From: an uncultured Clostridia bacterium
Lineage (GTDB): Bacteria; Bacillota; Clostridia; TANB77; CAG-508
DNA length: 38,134 nucleotides
NCBI GenBank assembly: GCA_947623945.1
Contig: CANQHU010000018.1
Span: forward strand, 1 to 38,134
Reading direction: 5' to 3'
The notes beneath the pieces were generated by a model. That model saw only the letters and a program-made list of their open reading frames with translations. It made no database searches and had not been told where the DNA came from. A program made the position numbers and the translations under genes. Below, in pieces: positions 1 to 7,523 of this stretch (its first letter is position 1; each line of letters begins with the position of its first letter).

Positions 1-50
1 TGAATTGATAACCATAAATAGCTATTCACAGGAAAGGAATAGGTATTTAT

Positions 51-161
51 ATGAAACAAGAATATAAGATAAAAGAAGTTTTTAACGAAAATGCAAAAAC
101 AATACAAGAGAAATTGCAAGAAATATTTATAAGTTATTTAATTGAAAAAATTAATAAATAG
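51..161 (+). CDS. Small acidic protein upstream of serine recombinase
   Basis: A 36-codon ORF begins at ATG 51 after an AGGAAAGGAA ribosome site and stops at TAG 159-161. The product is charged and probably helical, containing FNENAKTIQEKLQEIF. Short proteins with a similar 'N-KT-QE' helix are commonly found just upstream of large serine recombinases in clostridial mobile elements, and that is the basis for calling it real. It precedes the recombinase, separated by a hairpin and a strong promoter, so it is probably part of the same element but transcribed separately. The function is unknown. Confidence 0.6.
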   Translation: MKQEYKIKEVFNENAKTIQEKLQEIFISYLIEKINK

Positions 162-166
162 TTATA

Positions 167-207
167 AAGGCTAGTAAGTATATGATTTTTCTATATTTAC
201 TAGCCTT
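167..207 (+). terminator. Hairpin between small protein and recombinase
   Basis: A perfect 11-bp stem (AAGGCTAGTAA with TTACTAGCCTT) follows the small ORF. It has only a weak T-run after it, so it may be a terminator or a protein-binding palindrome of the mobile element. Confidence 0.55.
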
Positions 208-224
208 AAATTTATAAATATGAG

Positions 225-253
225 TTGCAAAATTTATATATAAATTGTATAAT
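225..253 (+). promoter_or_regulatory. Recombinase promoter
   Basis: TTGCAA (225-230), a 17-bp spacer and TATAAT (248-253) form a near-consensus housekeeping promoter about 55 bp before the recombinase start. An AGGAGG at 271-276 is not used by that start; a GAGAGG at 297-302 sits six bases before ATG 309. Confidence 0.75.
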
Positions 254-308
254 TCAGTTATAAATTGGATAGGAGGAAACCTATTGTTATTAGAAAGAGA
301 GGTTTTAG

Positions 309-1952
309 ATGATAACAATAGCAAATCCTGAAAAATATAGAGCAGGATTATATGAAAGATTATCCAATGAAAATATAGAAGTTCGGTAATGGAGAAATAG
401 TTGTTTCAAAGGAAGATGAATTAGAAAGTGGAAGTATAAGCACACAAAAGATTTTCAATGAAGATTTTTGCAAACAAAGAAATATTTATATATATGACCA
501 CTATACTGATGATGGAGTATCTGGAGCAACATTTGATAGACCAGACTTCAATAGAATGATACAGGACATTGAAAATAAAAAAATAAATATGGTAATTGTA
601 AAAGATTTATCAAGATTTGGAAGATTATCAAGTCAAATATCATATTACTTGGAAGAATACTTTATCCTCAAAGGTGTAAGATTTATAGCTGTAAATGATG
701 ATATTGATACAGGAAATGCTGAAACATCAGAGGAAATGACACAATTTAAGGCATTTTTTAATGAATGGTTTTTACGAGATACTTCAAAGAAAATAAGAAA
801 TGGTAAAAGAACAAGAGCAAAAGAAGGAAAAGTAATGACAACATATCCTACTTATCGGTTACAAGAAAGACCCATTAGATAATAATCATTATGTTATTGA
901 TCCAGATACAGCACCAATAGTCAGAAGAATATTTATATTAGCACGAAATGGAAAGACACCAACAGAAATAGGAAAAATTCTAACTGATGAAAAAGTTTTA
1001 GTTCCATCAGAGATTTGTCGGAAATAACCATACAAGAAAGAACGGAATAAAACGAGGCTGGAATAGAAACACAGTAAAAAGAATATTACAAAATGTTGTA
1101 TATCTTGGGTGGGTATCAAATGGAAATGTAAAGAAAATCAATTATAAAAGTAAAAAGATAATGACAATGCCAAAAGAAGAAAGAATTATTGTAAAAGGTA
1201 AGCATACACCAATAATAGATGAAGAAACTTTCAATATAGTACAAGATATGATAAAAAGTAGAACAGGAGTAAGAACAAAGTCTTATGATTGGCTATTAAA
1301 AGGCTTATTAACTTGTAAAGAATGTGGAAAGAAATTAAGTATAGTGCCACAAAAACATCCTAACAAAACTACTTTCTATGTAAGGTGCAATACTTATGCT
1401 TGTAATACTCATTTGCATTTATGTACTCCACATAGTAATAATTTAGAAAAACTAACAAACTATGTGATAGAACAAATAAAAGCAAGATGTAATGAATTTT
1501 TAGATGAAAACAAGTATATGCAAGTTGCTAATTCTTCCAAAGATAAAATACTAAAAGATAGGTTTAATTTCAAAAATGAAATTCTAGTTTTAGAAAAGAA
1601 ATTAAAAGACATTGATAAAATTATAGACAAGTTGTATGAAGATAAATGTAAGGGCTTATTTGAAGATGAAGATTTTACAAGACTTTATTCAAGACAAATT
1701 GAAACGAGAAAAGAAACTAACGAAAGAATTAAATGTTTGCAGAAGCAAATAGAAAAAGAAGATTCTTCGGTAGATATAAATAAACTTGTTAAAGATTTTG
1801 TAAATATGAAAGAAATAACAAGAACAATGCTCGTATCATTAGTAGATAAGATAGAAATATCAGAGAATAAAGAAATAACTATATATTATAAATTCAATAT
1901 TTTAAATATGAGAAAATTAAATGATGAAGAAGAACTAATAAATGTTGGCTAG
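309..1952 (+). CDS. Large serine recombinase, three CGG frameshifts
   Basis: This is a site-specific DNA recombinase of the large serine family, likely 546 residues. The N-terminal resolvase domain has the catalytic motif Y-E-R-L-S (Ser19) and the VKDLSRFGR block; the recombinase domain follows (about 160-290); then a zinc ribbon (C-K-E-C-G near 335, later paired cysteines), a coiled coil around 390-450 and a short tail. Conventional translation breaks in three places. Each is an in-frame CGG (384, 856, 1019), and skipping its C gives Gly26, Gly183 and Gly237 and an uninterrupted protein of normal length. Start ATG 309 uses GAGAGG. The gene ends about 25 bases before the point where a pilin-like gene begins without its 5' end, so the recombinase lies at the right edge of its element. 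Confidence 0.93.
384..387 (+). other. CGG +1 shift site, recombinase Gly26
   Basis: GTT CGGT AAT: the zero frame stops at once (TAA 387-389). Dropping C384 gives V-G-N-G-E-I and continues in frame. Confidence 0.9.
856..859 (+). other. CGG +1 shift site, recombinase Gly183
   Basis: TAT CGGT TAC: dropping C856 gives the family motif P-T-Y-G-Y-K-K-D. Zero-frame reading stops at 880-882. Confidence 0.93.
1019..1022 (+). other. CGG +1 shift site, recombinase Gly237
   Basis: TGT CGGA AAT: the zero frame stops two codons later (TAA). Dropping C1019 gives C-G-N-N-H-T and joins the frame that runs to 1952. Confidence 0.9.
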
Positions 1953-1954
1953 AT

Positions 1955-1985
1955 AAAAAATAGTCATAACAGAATATTATAACAA
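1955..1985 (+). mobile_element. Probable right attachment junction of the recombinase element
   Basis: Immediately after the recombinase stop, the sequence changes within about 25 bases into the middle of a conserved pilin-like leader (I-T-I-I-V-L-L-I-L-A). The expected upstream codons and a start codon are missing. An ATAACA occurs twice (1966-1971 and 1979-1984), which could flank the crossover. The exact core cannot be fixed without the left junction. Confidence 0.5.
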
Positions 1986-3247
1986 TAATAGTGTTATTAA
2001 TCTTAGCAGGAGTGAGTATTGCAACATTGACAGGAGATAATGGAATTTTATCTAAAGCACAAAATGCAAAAGAGAGAAATGATGCAGCTGAAAAAGAAGA
2101 AACACAAAAGTTGCTACAAGCAGAGGCAAATATGAATTTTGAAGAAACAGAATATAATGGAGTGACAATTCCAGCAGGAATGGCACCAACTAAAAAAGAA
2201 GGAGAAAGCACAGTTGCTGAAGGATTAGTAGCAGTAGATAAAAATGGAAACGAATGGGTATGGATAGAAGTACCAAAATCAGAAATGCCAGCAGATTTAA
2301 CTTTTACGAATGAAACGGGTTATTCTGAAGCTGATCAAAAGAATTGTGATGACATAACAGCAGCACTAAAAAAATATGCAGCATCATATACAGAAGGAAA
2401 AAAAGGTCAAGGATTAAATTGGACAGATGAATGGTATGCAGATAAAGGAGTAAATGATATAGTAACAGAAAATACAGCAGAAGCTAATCAAAAAGAATTA
2501 AAAACAGGATGTGGATTAACATTAAATGAATATAAAGAAACATATCAAAAAATGATAAAGAGTGTATATAAAAATGGAGGATTTTGGATAGGAAGATATG
2601 AAGCAGGAATAAGGGGAACAACAGGAACAGAACAAGAAAATTTTGACTTAGCAAGAACAGCAAAAGAAAATCCTATAGACACAACACAAGTAATAATACA
2701 AAAAGATGCAATACCATATAACTTTGTAACAGTTAGTCAAGCAGAAACATTAGCCAAGGAATTATCACCAGATAGTAGTAGAACAAGTAGTTTATTATTT
2801 GGAATACAATGGGATTTAGTATGTAAATATTTAGAAGTCAGAGGAAAAGTACCTCAAGCAGATATTAATGAAGATAGTGAAAGTTGGGGCAATTATAGTA
2901 ATGTAGATTTGGTAATAACAAGTGATAATGCAAAAGGATATTCTTATAATGATGAAACATGGAATAAAATATCAGGAAAAAAATTATCAAAAGATAACAA
3001 TAACAAAGATGATACTTTACTATCAACAGGAGCATCAGAAACGACAAAAAAGCTAAATATATATGATTTAGCAGGAAATTGTTGGGAATGGACATTAGAA
3101 CATGCAACCATGGATACTGAAATTCCTTGTAGCAATAGGGGAGGCTGTTTCGGTAATGGAGGTTCCGGTGTTTCAGTTTCTTGGCGCAATGATGACCATA
3201 CGACCGATGCCTTCTTGAGTGTTTTGTTTCGTCCCGCTTTGTACTGA
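1979..3247 (+). pseudogene. 5'-truncated pilin-like/FGE-fold surface protein
   Basis: The readable product begins inside a hydrophobic prepilin-type leader (I-T-I-I-V-L-L-I-L-A-G-V-S-I-A-T-L-T-G) nearly identical to that of the intact gene at 34594. The Met/Gly cleavage part is absent, and only a GTG at 1991 without a ribosome site could start it. The rest is a C-type-lectin/formylglycine-generating-enzyme-like domain with N-E-W-V-W-I, F-W-I-G-R-Y-E, D-L-A-G-N-C-W-E-W and a C-terminal R-G-G...F-R-P-A-L-Y. The last 125 bases are visibly richer in G and C than the rest, as in variable regions of diversity-generating retroelement targets. Insertion of the recombinase element probably cut off the 5' end; excision would restore it. 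Confidence 0.75.
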
Positions 3248-3288
3248 AATTGTTTAAAAAGTCAAGTTATGCAAATAAAAGAAAATAA

Positions 3289-3370
3289 AAAATCACTCAA
3301 AATACTAGTAAAAAAATCATTAAAATGATATAATGAAAGCATAGAAAATACAAGTATTTTGAGTGATTTT
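3289..3370. repeat. 18-bp perfect inverted repeat after the truncated gene
   Basis: Arms 3289-3306 and 3353-3370 are perfect 18-bp reverse complements around a 46-base loop that contains a TATAAT. It may act as a terminator on both strands or be the footprint of a small mobile element. Confidence 0.6.
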
Positions 3371-3569
3371 AATGTTATAAAACAAACATAGAATGTAAAA
3401 TATTTCCAAAAAGGGATTGACTTTGTACATAAAATGTATTATTATATAAAACAATAAAAAAATTTTTTCAAAACAAATTTAATTCGAAAAAAAATTCCAA
3501 AAACCAAAAAAAATAGAAGAAAATAAGAGAAAAAACAAGTATTTTATTAGTTTTACTCAACAATCAAAA
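3371..3569. other. AT-rich noncoding stretch before rpn-like gene 1
   Basis: I see no gene here. It contains runs of A and one strong promoter-like sequence (3417-3445). Confidence 0.6.
3417..3445 (+). promoter_or_regulatory. Distal promoter of rpn-like gene 1
   Basis: TTGACT, 17-bp spacer, TATTAT. It lies about 170 bases before the gene. Confidence 0.55.
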
Positions 3570-3598
3570 TTGACTTTCAAATAAAAAAAGAATATAAT
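3570..3598 (+). promoter_or_regulatory. Proximal promoter of rpn-like gene 1, flush with ribosome site
   Basis: TTGACT, 17-bp spacer, TATAAT. The AAGGAGG ribosome site (3601-3607) starts two bases after the -10 box, so the transcript would begin inside or next to the ribosome site. Confidence 0.7.
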
Positions 3599-3614
3599 TA
3601 AAGGAGGAATATAT

Positions 3615-4683
3615 ATGACAATATTTACAATAGAAGATTATATAAAATACACTAGAATGTTTCCAGAAGTAAAAGGAGTAATGGAGGAAAGTGAAGTCTA
3701 TGAATTAGAAACAACACATCAATATCATGATAAAATTTTTAAAGACATATTAGATAATAAAAAAGAATTTATTAATTTTATGGAGCAATATGTGAATTTT
3801 CCAAAGGGAAGCATTTTAAAAGAAGAAAACATAGAAAAATACAATAGAAAATTTATAACCTTAAATTTTAAAACTAAAGAATCAGATATAATATATAAAA
3901 TAAAAGATAAAAACATATTTATTTTAATAGAACATCAAAGTACAATTGATTATCAAATGCCAGAAAGAATTGTAGAATATTGCTTAGAATTAATAAGAAG
4001 TGCAAGAGCAAAAAACTATACAAGTTATCCATTAATATGTCCAATAGTTTTATATACTGGAAATAAAAAGTGGGATGCGCCACTAACAATTAGTGAAAAT
4101 CAAGAAAGTGGATATGGATTTAAAAAATTAAATTATCCAAAATACAATTTAATAGATATAAATAATTATACAAAGGAAGAATTAATAGATCAAAAAAGTG
4201 GAATATCAAAAATAATATTGTTTGAAAAAATAAAAACTAAAGAAGAAATAGAAGAAACAATAAAGAAATTAATAAAAAAGAAAATGACAGAAGATGAAAG
4301 AAAAGCAATAAAGCGAATATTTGAATATTCTAATTTAGTAAAGAAACTGTTAAACCAAGAAGAATTAGAAAAATGCAAAGAAATATTAGAAGGAGGAGGA
4401 AAAGGAACAATGGAAAATTTTGAAAAATTTATAGTAGAACTTTTAGAAAACAAAATAAGAGAAGTTAGAAGAATAAGAAAGGCAGAAGAAAAAGCATTAG
4501 TAGAAGGAACACAAAAAGGAATAAAAAAAGGAATAGCACAGGGAATAACTCAAGGAATAACACAAGGAATTGTGCAAGTAGCAAAAAACATGCTAAAAAA
4601 GAATATGGAAATAGAACAAATAAAAGAACTAACAGGACTAACACGGAGAAGAAATAGAAAAATTGGCAAAAAATGAAGGCTAG
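3615..4683 (+). CDS. Rpn-family PD-(D/E)XK nuclease/transposase, copy 1
   Basis: This protein of about 355 residues belongs to the Rpn (recombination-promoting nuclease, transposase_31-like) family. It has an N-terminal DKIFKDIL block, the nuclease core D-I-I-Y-K-I...I-F-I-L-I-E-H-Q-S (about 95-115), a charged helical region and a tail of six glycine-led four-residue repeats (298-321). The end reads normally only up to T343. There CGG at 4644 must be read with a +1 skip, giving T-G-E-E-I-E-K-L-A-K and stop at 4681-4683, the standard family ending; without the skip an Arg-rich tail ends at 4676. ATG 3615 has AAGGAGG seven bases upstream. Such genes are usually mobile or domesticated; here it follows a pilin/FGE gene, as does copy 2. 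Confidence 0.85.
4506..4577 (+). repeat. Six 12-bp tandem repeats in rpn-like gene 1
   Basis: Six units starting GGAA encode G-T-Q-K, G-I-K-K, G-I-A-Q, G-I-T-Q, G-I-T-Q, G-I-V-Q, the glycine-spaced tail typical of this family. Confidence 0.85.
4644..4647 (+). other. CGG +1 shift site, Rpn copy 1 Gly344
   Basis: ACA CGGA GAA: dropping C4644 gives L-T-G-L-T-G-E-E-I-E-K-L. The same site and flanking bases recur in copy 2 at 38009. Confidence 0.88.
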
Positions 4684-4693
4684 GAAGAATAAA

Positions 4694-4720
4694 TTTCCAA
4701 AAACATTTGCATTTTGGAAA
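4694..4720. terminator. Hairpin overlapping the secG promoter
   Basis: A perfect 9-bp stem (TTTCCAAAA/TTTTGGAAA). It has no T-run, so termination is uncertain; it overlaps the -35 box of the next promoter. Confidence 0.4.
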
Positions 4721-4735
4721 AAATTGTGTTACAAT
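4707..4735 (+). promoter_or_regulatory. secG promoter
   Basis: TTGCAT, 17-bp spacer, TACAAT, placed about 40 bases before the secG start. Confidence 0.65.
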
Positions 4736-4778
4736 ATTCAAGGTAAATGAAAAGCACAAACCACAGGGAGGAAAATAA

Positions 4779-5030
4779 ATGGAAATAGCAAAAGGAATAT
4801 TAATAGTAATCTACTTTATTGTAGCTATTGCATTAATAGTATTAACACTAATACAATCGAAAGAAGATGAAGGTTTATCATCTACAATAACAGGTTCATC
4901 AACAAACAACTTCTATGAAAAAAATAAAGGTAGAACCAAAGAAGGCAAACAAAAAAGATGGACAATAATATTAGCAGTAATATTTGCAATACTAACAATT
5001 GCATTAGGTATTTTATACATGGCAAAATAA
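4779..5030 (+). CDS. secG: Preprotein translocase subunit SecG
   Basis: This 83-residue protein matches SecG in length and layout: a first membrane helix (about 5-25), a loop with Q-S-K-E-D-E-G-L-S-S and F-Y-x-K-N-K-G, and a second membrane helix (about 60-80). SecG is the small accessory subunit of the SecYEG protein-export channel. The ribosome site is CAGGGAGG before ATG 4779. It stands directly before rnr, the usual arrangement in Bacillota, but a terminator lies between them. Confidence 0.92.
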   Translation: MEIAKGILIVIYFIVAIALIVLTLIQSKEDEGLSSTITGSSTNNFYEKNKGRTKEGKQKRWTIILAVIFAILTIALGILYMAK

Positions 5031-5038
5031 AAGTAATA

Positions 5039-5077
5039 AAAGGGGCAGTTTTTCATAATAAATCTGCGCCTTTTTTG
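5039..5077 (+). terminator. Terminator after secG
   Basis: AGGGGCAG pairs with CTGCGCCT (one mismatch) and is followed by six T. It may be leaky, with some reading into rnr. Confidence 0.7.
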
Positions 5078-5106
5078 TATCTAACTATAGAAAGGAAAAT
5101 CAATAA

Positions 5107-7224
5107 ATGGAAGAACAAGAACAGAAAATTTTAGACCTTATGAAAGATGAAAATTACATACCCATGAAAGCAAAAGAAATAGCAATAATAATGAGAGTAC
5201 CAAAAAACGAATATGGGGAATTTTTAGAAACACTTGGAAAACTAGAACTAGACTTAAAAATACAAAAAAACAGAAAAAACAGATATCGTTTAGTAGACAA
5301 AATATATTATGATGGCATATATAGAAAAAATCAAAAAGGATTTGGCTTTGTCAGATTAGAAGGAAAAGAAGATGAAATTTATATTTCAAAAGAAAACTCT
5401 TTAAATGCACTAAATGGTGATAGAGTATTAATTGAAATTTTAGAAGAAGCAAACAAAGTAAAAAATGCAGAAGCAAAAGTAGTTAAAATCTTAAAACATG
5501 AAAAAGATACAGTAGTTGGAATTTTCCAAAATAACAAGAACTTTGGGTTTGTTGTCCCAGATGATAAAAATTTTGGAACTGATATTTTTATTTCCAAAAA
5601 AAATATGGGAAAAGCAAGAAACAGCCACAAAGTGCTAGTTAAAATTATAAAATATCCTGAAAATGGAAAAAAAGCAGAGGGAAAAATACTAGAAGTACTA
5701 GGAAATGTAAATGAAGCAGGGGTAGACATGTTATCACTAATTAAAGAGTATAATTTACCATCTGTATTTCCAGAGCAGGTTGTAGAAGAAGCAAAACAGA
5801 AAAACAAAGAATTAGATGAAAAAGAAATAGAAAAGAGAATAGATTTTAGAAATAAAGAAATTTTTACAATAGATGGGGAAGATGCAAAAGACTTAGATGA
5901 TGCAGTAAGAGTAGAAAAGATAGCAAATGGAAATTATAAACTAGAAGTTCATATAGCAGATGTAAGTTACTATGTAAGAGAAAACAGTTTATTAGACCAA
6001 GAAGCATTAATTAGAGGGACAAGTATCTATATGTTAGGAAGAGTTATTCCTATGCTTCCAAGAGAATTATCTAATGGAATTTGTAGTTTAAATGAGGGAG
6101 AAGATCGTTTCACTTTATCTTGTATAATGGAAATTGACTCAAAAGGTGTAGTTAAATCTTCTGAAATTGTAAAAGGAATAATAAAAGTAACAAGAAGAAT
6201 GAGCTATAATGATGTTCAAGCAATTTTAGACAATTCCAATGAACAAATAACAAAAAAATATGAACAATTTATTGAACAATTCAAACTAATGGAAGAATTA
6301 GCACACATTTTAAAAAATAAAAGAATGGAGCAAGGCTACTTAAATTTAGACATTCCAGAAAGTAAAATAGATTTAGACATAGATGGAAAAGTTACAAATA
6401 TCTCAAAATACGAAACAAACTTTAGTCATGAAATTATAGAACAATTTATGCTTACAGCAAACGAAACAATAGCGGAAAGATTTTTCTGGCTAGAAGCACC
6501 ATTTATCTATCGTGTCCATGAAGATCCGGACCAAGAAAAAGTTCAAGAATTAAATAAATTTCTATTTAATTTTGGCTTGAAAATAAAAACAAACCAAGAT
6601 AATATCTATCCAAAAGAATTTGCAAAAGTTCTAGAAGAAGTAAAAGGAAAAGAAGAAGAAAAAGTAGTATCTAACCTAATATTAAGAACCCTAAAAGTTG
6701 CTAGATACGAAGCAGAAAACAAAGGACATTTTGGAATTGCAAGTAAATATTATTGCCATTTCACGTCACCAATAAGAAGATATCCAGATTTGTTTATTCA
6801 TAGAATTATATCAAAATACCTAGAAGAAAATTATGTTGTAAACGAAAACTGGATAGAGGAATATAAAACTCAAGCAGAGAAAAAAGCAAAGCAATCATCT
6901 GAACGAGAAAAAATTGCAACAAAAGTAGAAAGAGAAGCAGAAGACATCAAAAAAGCAGAATATATGGAAAGCAGAATAGGAGAGGAATATGAAGGAATTA
7001 TATCTTCTGTGACTTCATTTGGAGTATTTGTAGAACTAAAAAATACAGTAGAGGGCTTAATTAGATTTGAAGATTTAGGAAATGAATACTTTATTTATGA
7101 TGAAGATAGAAAAAGGCTAATTGGAGAAAAAACTAACAAAACTTATAAAATAGGAGATAAAGTAAAAATAAGAGTTAAGAATGCAAGCAAATTATTAAGG
7201 CAGATTGATTTTGAATTACTTTAG
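5107..7224 (+). CDS. rnr: Ribonuclease R
   Basis: RNase R is a processive 3'-5' exoribonuclease that degrades structured RNA and works with SmpB/tmRNA in quality control. The 705-residue protein shows a winged-helix start (about 1-60), two cold-shock RNA-binding domains (60-210), the RNB catalytic domain with D-G-E-D-A-K-D-L-D-D-A-V (about 256-267) and T-S-P-I-R-R-Y-P-D, and a C-terminal S1 domain (about 625-700). Full family length, no in-frame CGG. The start ATG 5107 has GAAAGG upstream. The usual downstream smpB is not present; the gene is followed by a terminator and the convergent germination operon. Confidence 0.97.
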   Translation: MEEQEQKILDLMKDENYIPMKAKEIAIIMRVPKNEYGEFLETLGKLELDLKIQKNRKNRYRLVDKIYYDGIYRKNQKGFGFVRLEGKEDEIYISKENSLNALNGDRVLIEILEEANKVKNAEAKVVKILKHEKDTVVGIFQNNKNFGFVVPDDKNFGTDIFISKKNMGKARNSHKVLVKIIKYPENGKKAEGKILEVLGNVNEAGVDMLSLIKEYNLPSVFPEQVVEEAKQKNKELDEKEIEKRIDFRNKEIFTIDGEDAKDLDDAVRVEKIANGNYKLEVHIADVSYYVRENSLLDQEALIRGTSIYMLGRVIPMLPRELSNGICSLNEGEDRFTLSCIMEIDSKGVVKSSEIVKGIIKVTRRMSYNDVQAILDNSNEQITKKYEQFIEQFKLMEELAHILKNKRMEQGYLNLDIPESKIDLDIDGKVTNISKYETNFSHEIIEQFMLTANETIAERFFWLEAPFIYRVHEDPDQEKVQELNKFLFNFGLKIKTNQDNIYPKEFAKVLEEVKGKEEEKVVSNLILRTLKVARYEAENKGHFGIASKYYCHFTSPIRRYPDLFIHRIISKYLEENYVVNENWIEEYKTQAEKKAKQSSEREKIATKVEREAEDIKKAEYMESRIGEEYEGIISSVTSFGVFVELKNTVEGLIRFEDLGNEYFIYDEDRKRLIGEKTNKTYKIGDKVKIRVKNASKLLRQIDFELL

Positions 7225-7272
7225 AAGAACATTAAGAAAAAAATAGAAATATTAAAATAAAATTTAAAAAGC

Positions 7273-7305
7273 AAAAATTCCAGTAAAAAATTGCTGGAAT
7301 TTTTG
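7273..7305. terminator. Terminator between rnr and germination operon
   Basis: AAAAATTCCAG and CTGGAATTTTT form an 11-bp stem with A-run and T-run on the two sides, so it can serve both convergent genes. Confidence 0.85.
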
Positions 7306-7320
7306 TATATAACATCAAAT

Positions 7321-7500
7321 TTAATTTAACCAAACCATCACATTAGAAAAAATAACAACAAAAATTGAAAAAGTAATAATTATTATACCACCAGACTTAT
7401 TTTTTATGGTATTTATTTCATATAGTGCATAGCCAGTTACTTTTAATAAAATATAAATACTAATAACTAAAAATAAAATATGATAAACAAAATTTGGCAA
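7321..7500 (-). CDS. Small two-helix membrane protein of germination operon
   Basis: A 59-residue ORF starts at TTG 7500 with GGAGGAG five bases upstream and ends at TAA 7323-7321. It has two hydrophobic segments (about 3-25 and 38-57) joined by a short polar loop, K-N-K-S-G-G. It is the fourth gene of the receptor operon, 23 bases after gerC. Small two-helix proteins (GerD-type or 'D subunit') accompany many GerA-type receptors and modulate them; assignment here rests on size, topology and position. Confidence 0.7.
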   Translation of the reverse strand: MPNFVYHILFLVISIYILLKVTGYALYEINTIKNKSGGIIIITFSIFVVIFSNVMVWLN

Positions 7501-7523
7501 AATATCTCCTCCTTTATAAATTT

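Noticed and set aside
284-325. Short TTG-start ORF after AGGAGG before the recombinase
   Set aside because: It has only 13 codons, overlaps the recombinase start and has no recognisable features, although the strong ribosome site is well placed for it.
4506-4577. Short tandem repeats as CRISPR or VNTR outside genes
   Set aside because: They are in frame and encode the glycine-spaced tail typical of Rpn proteins; no spacers.
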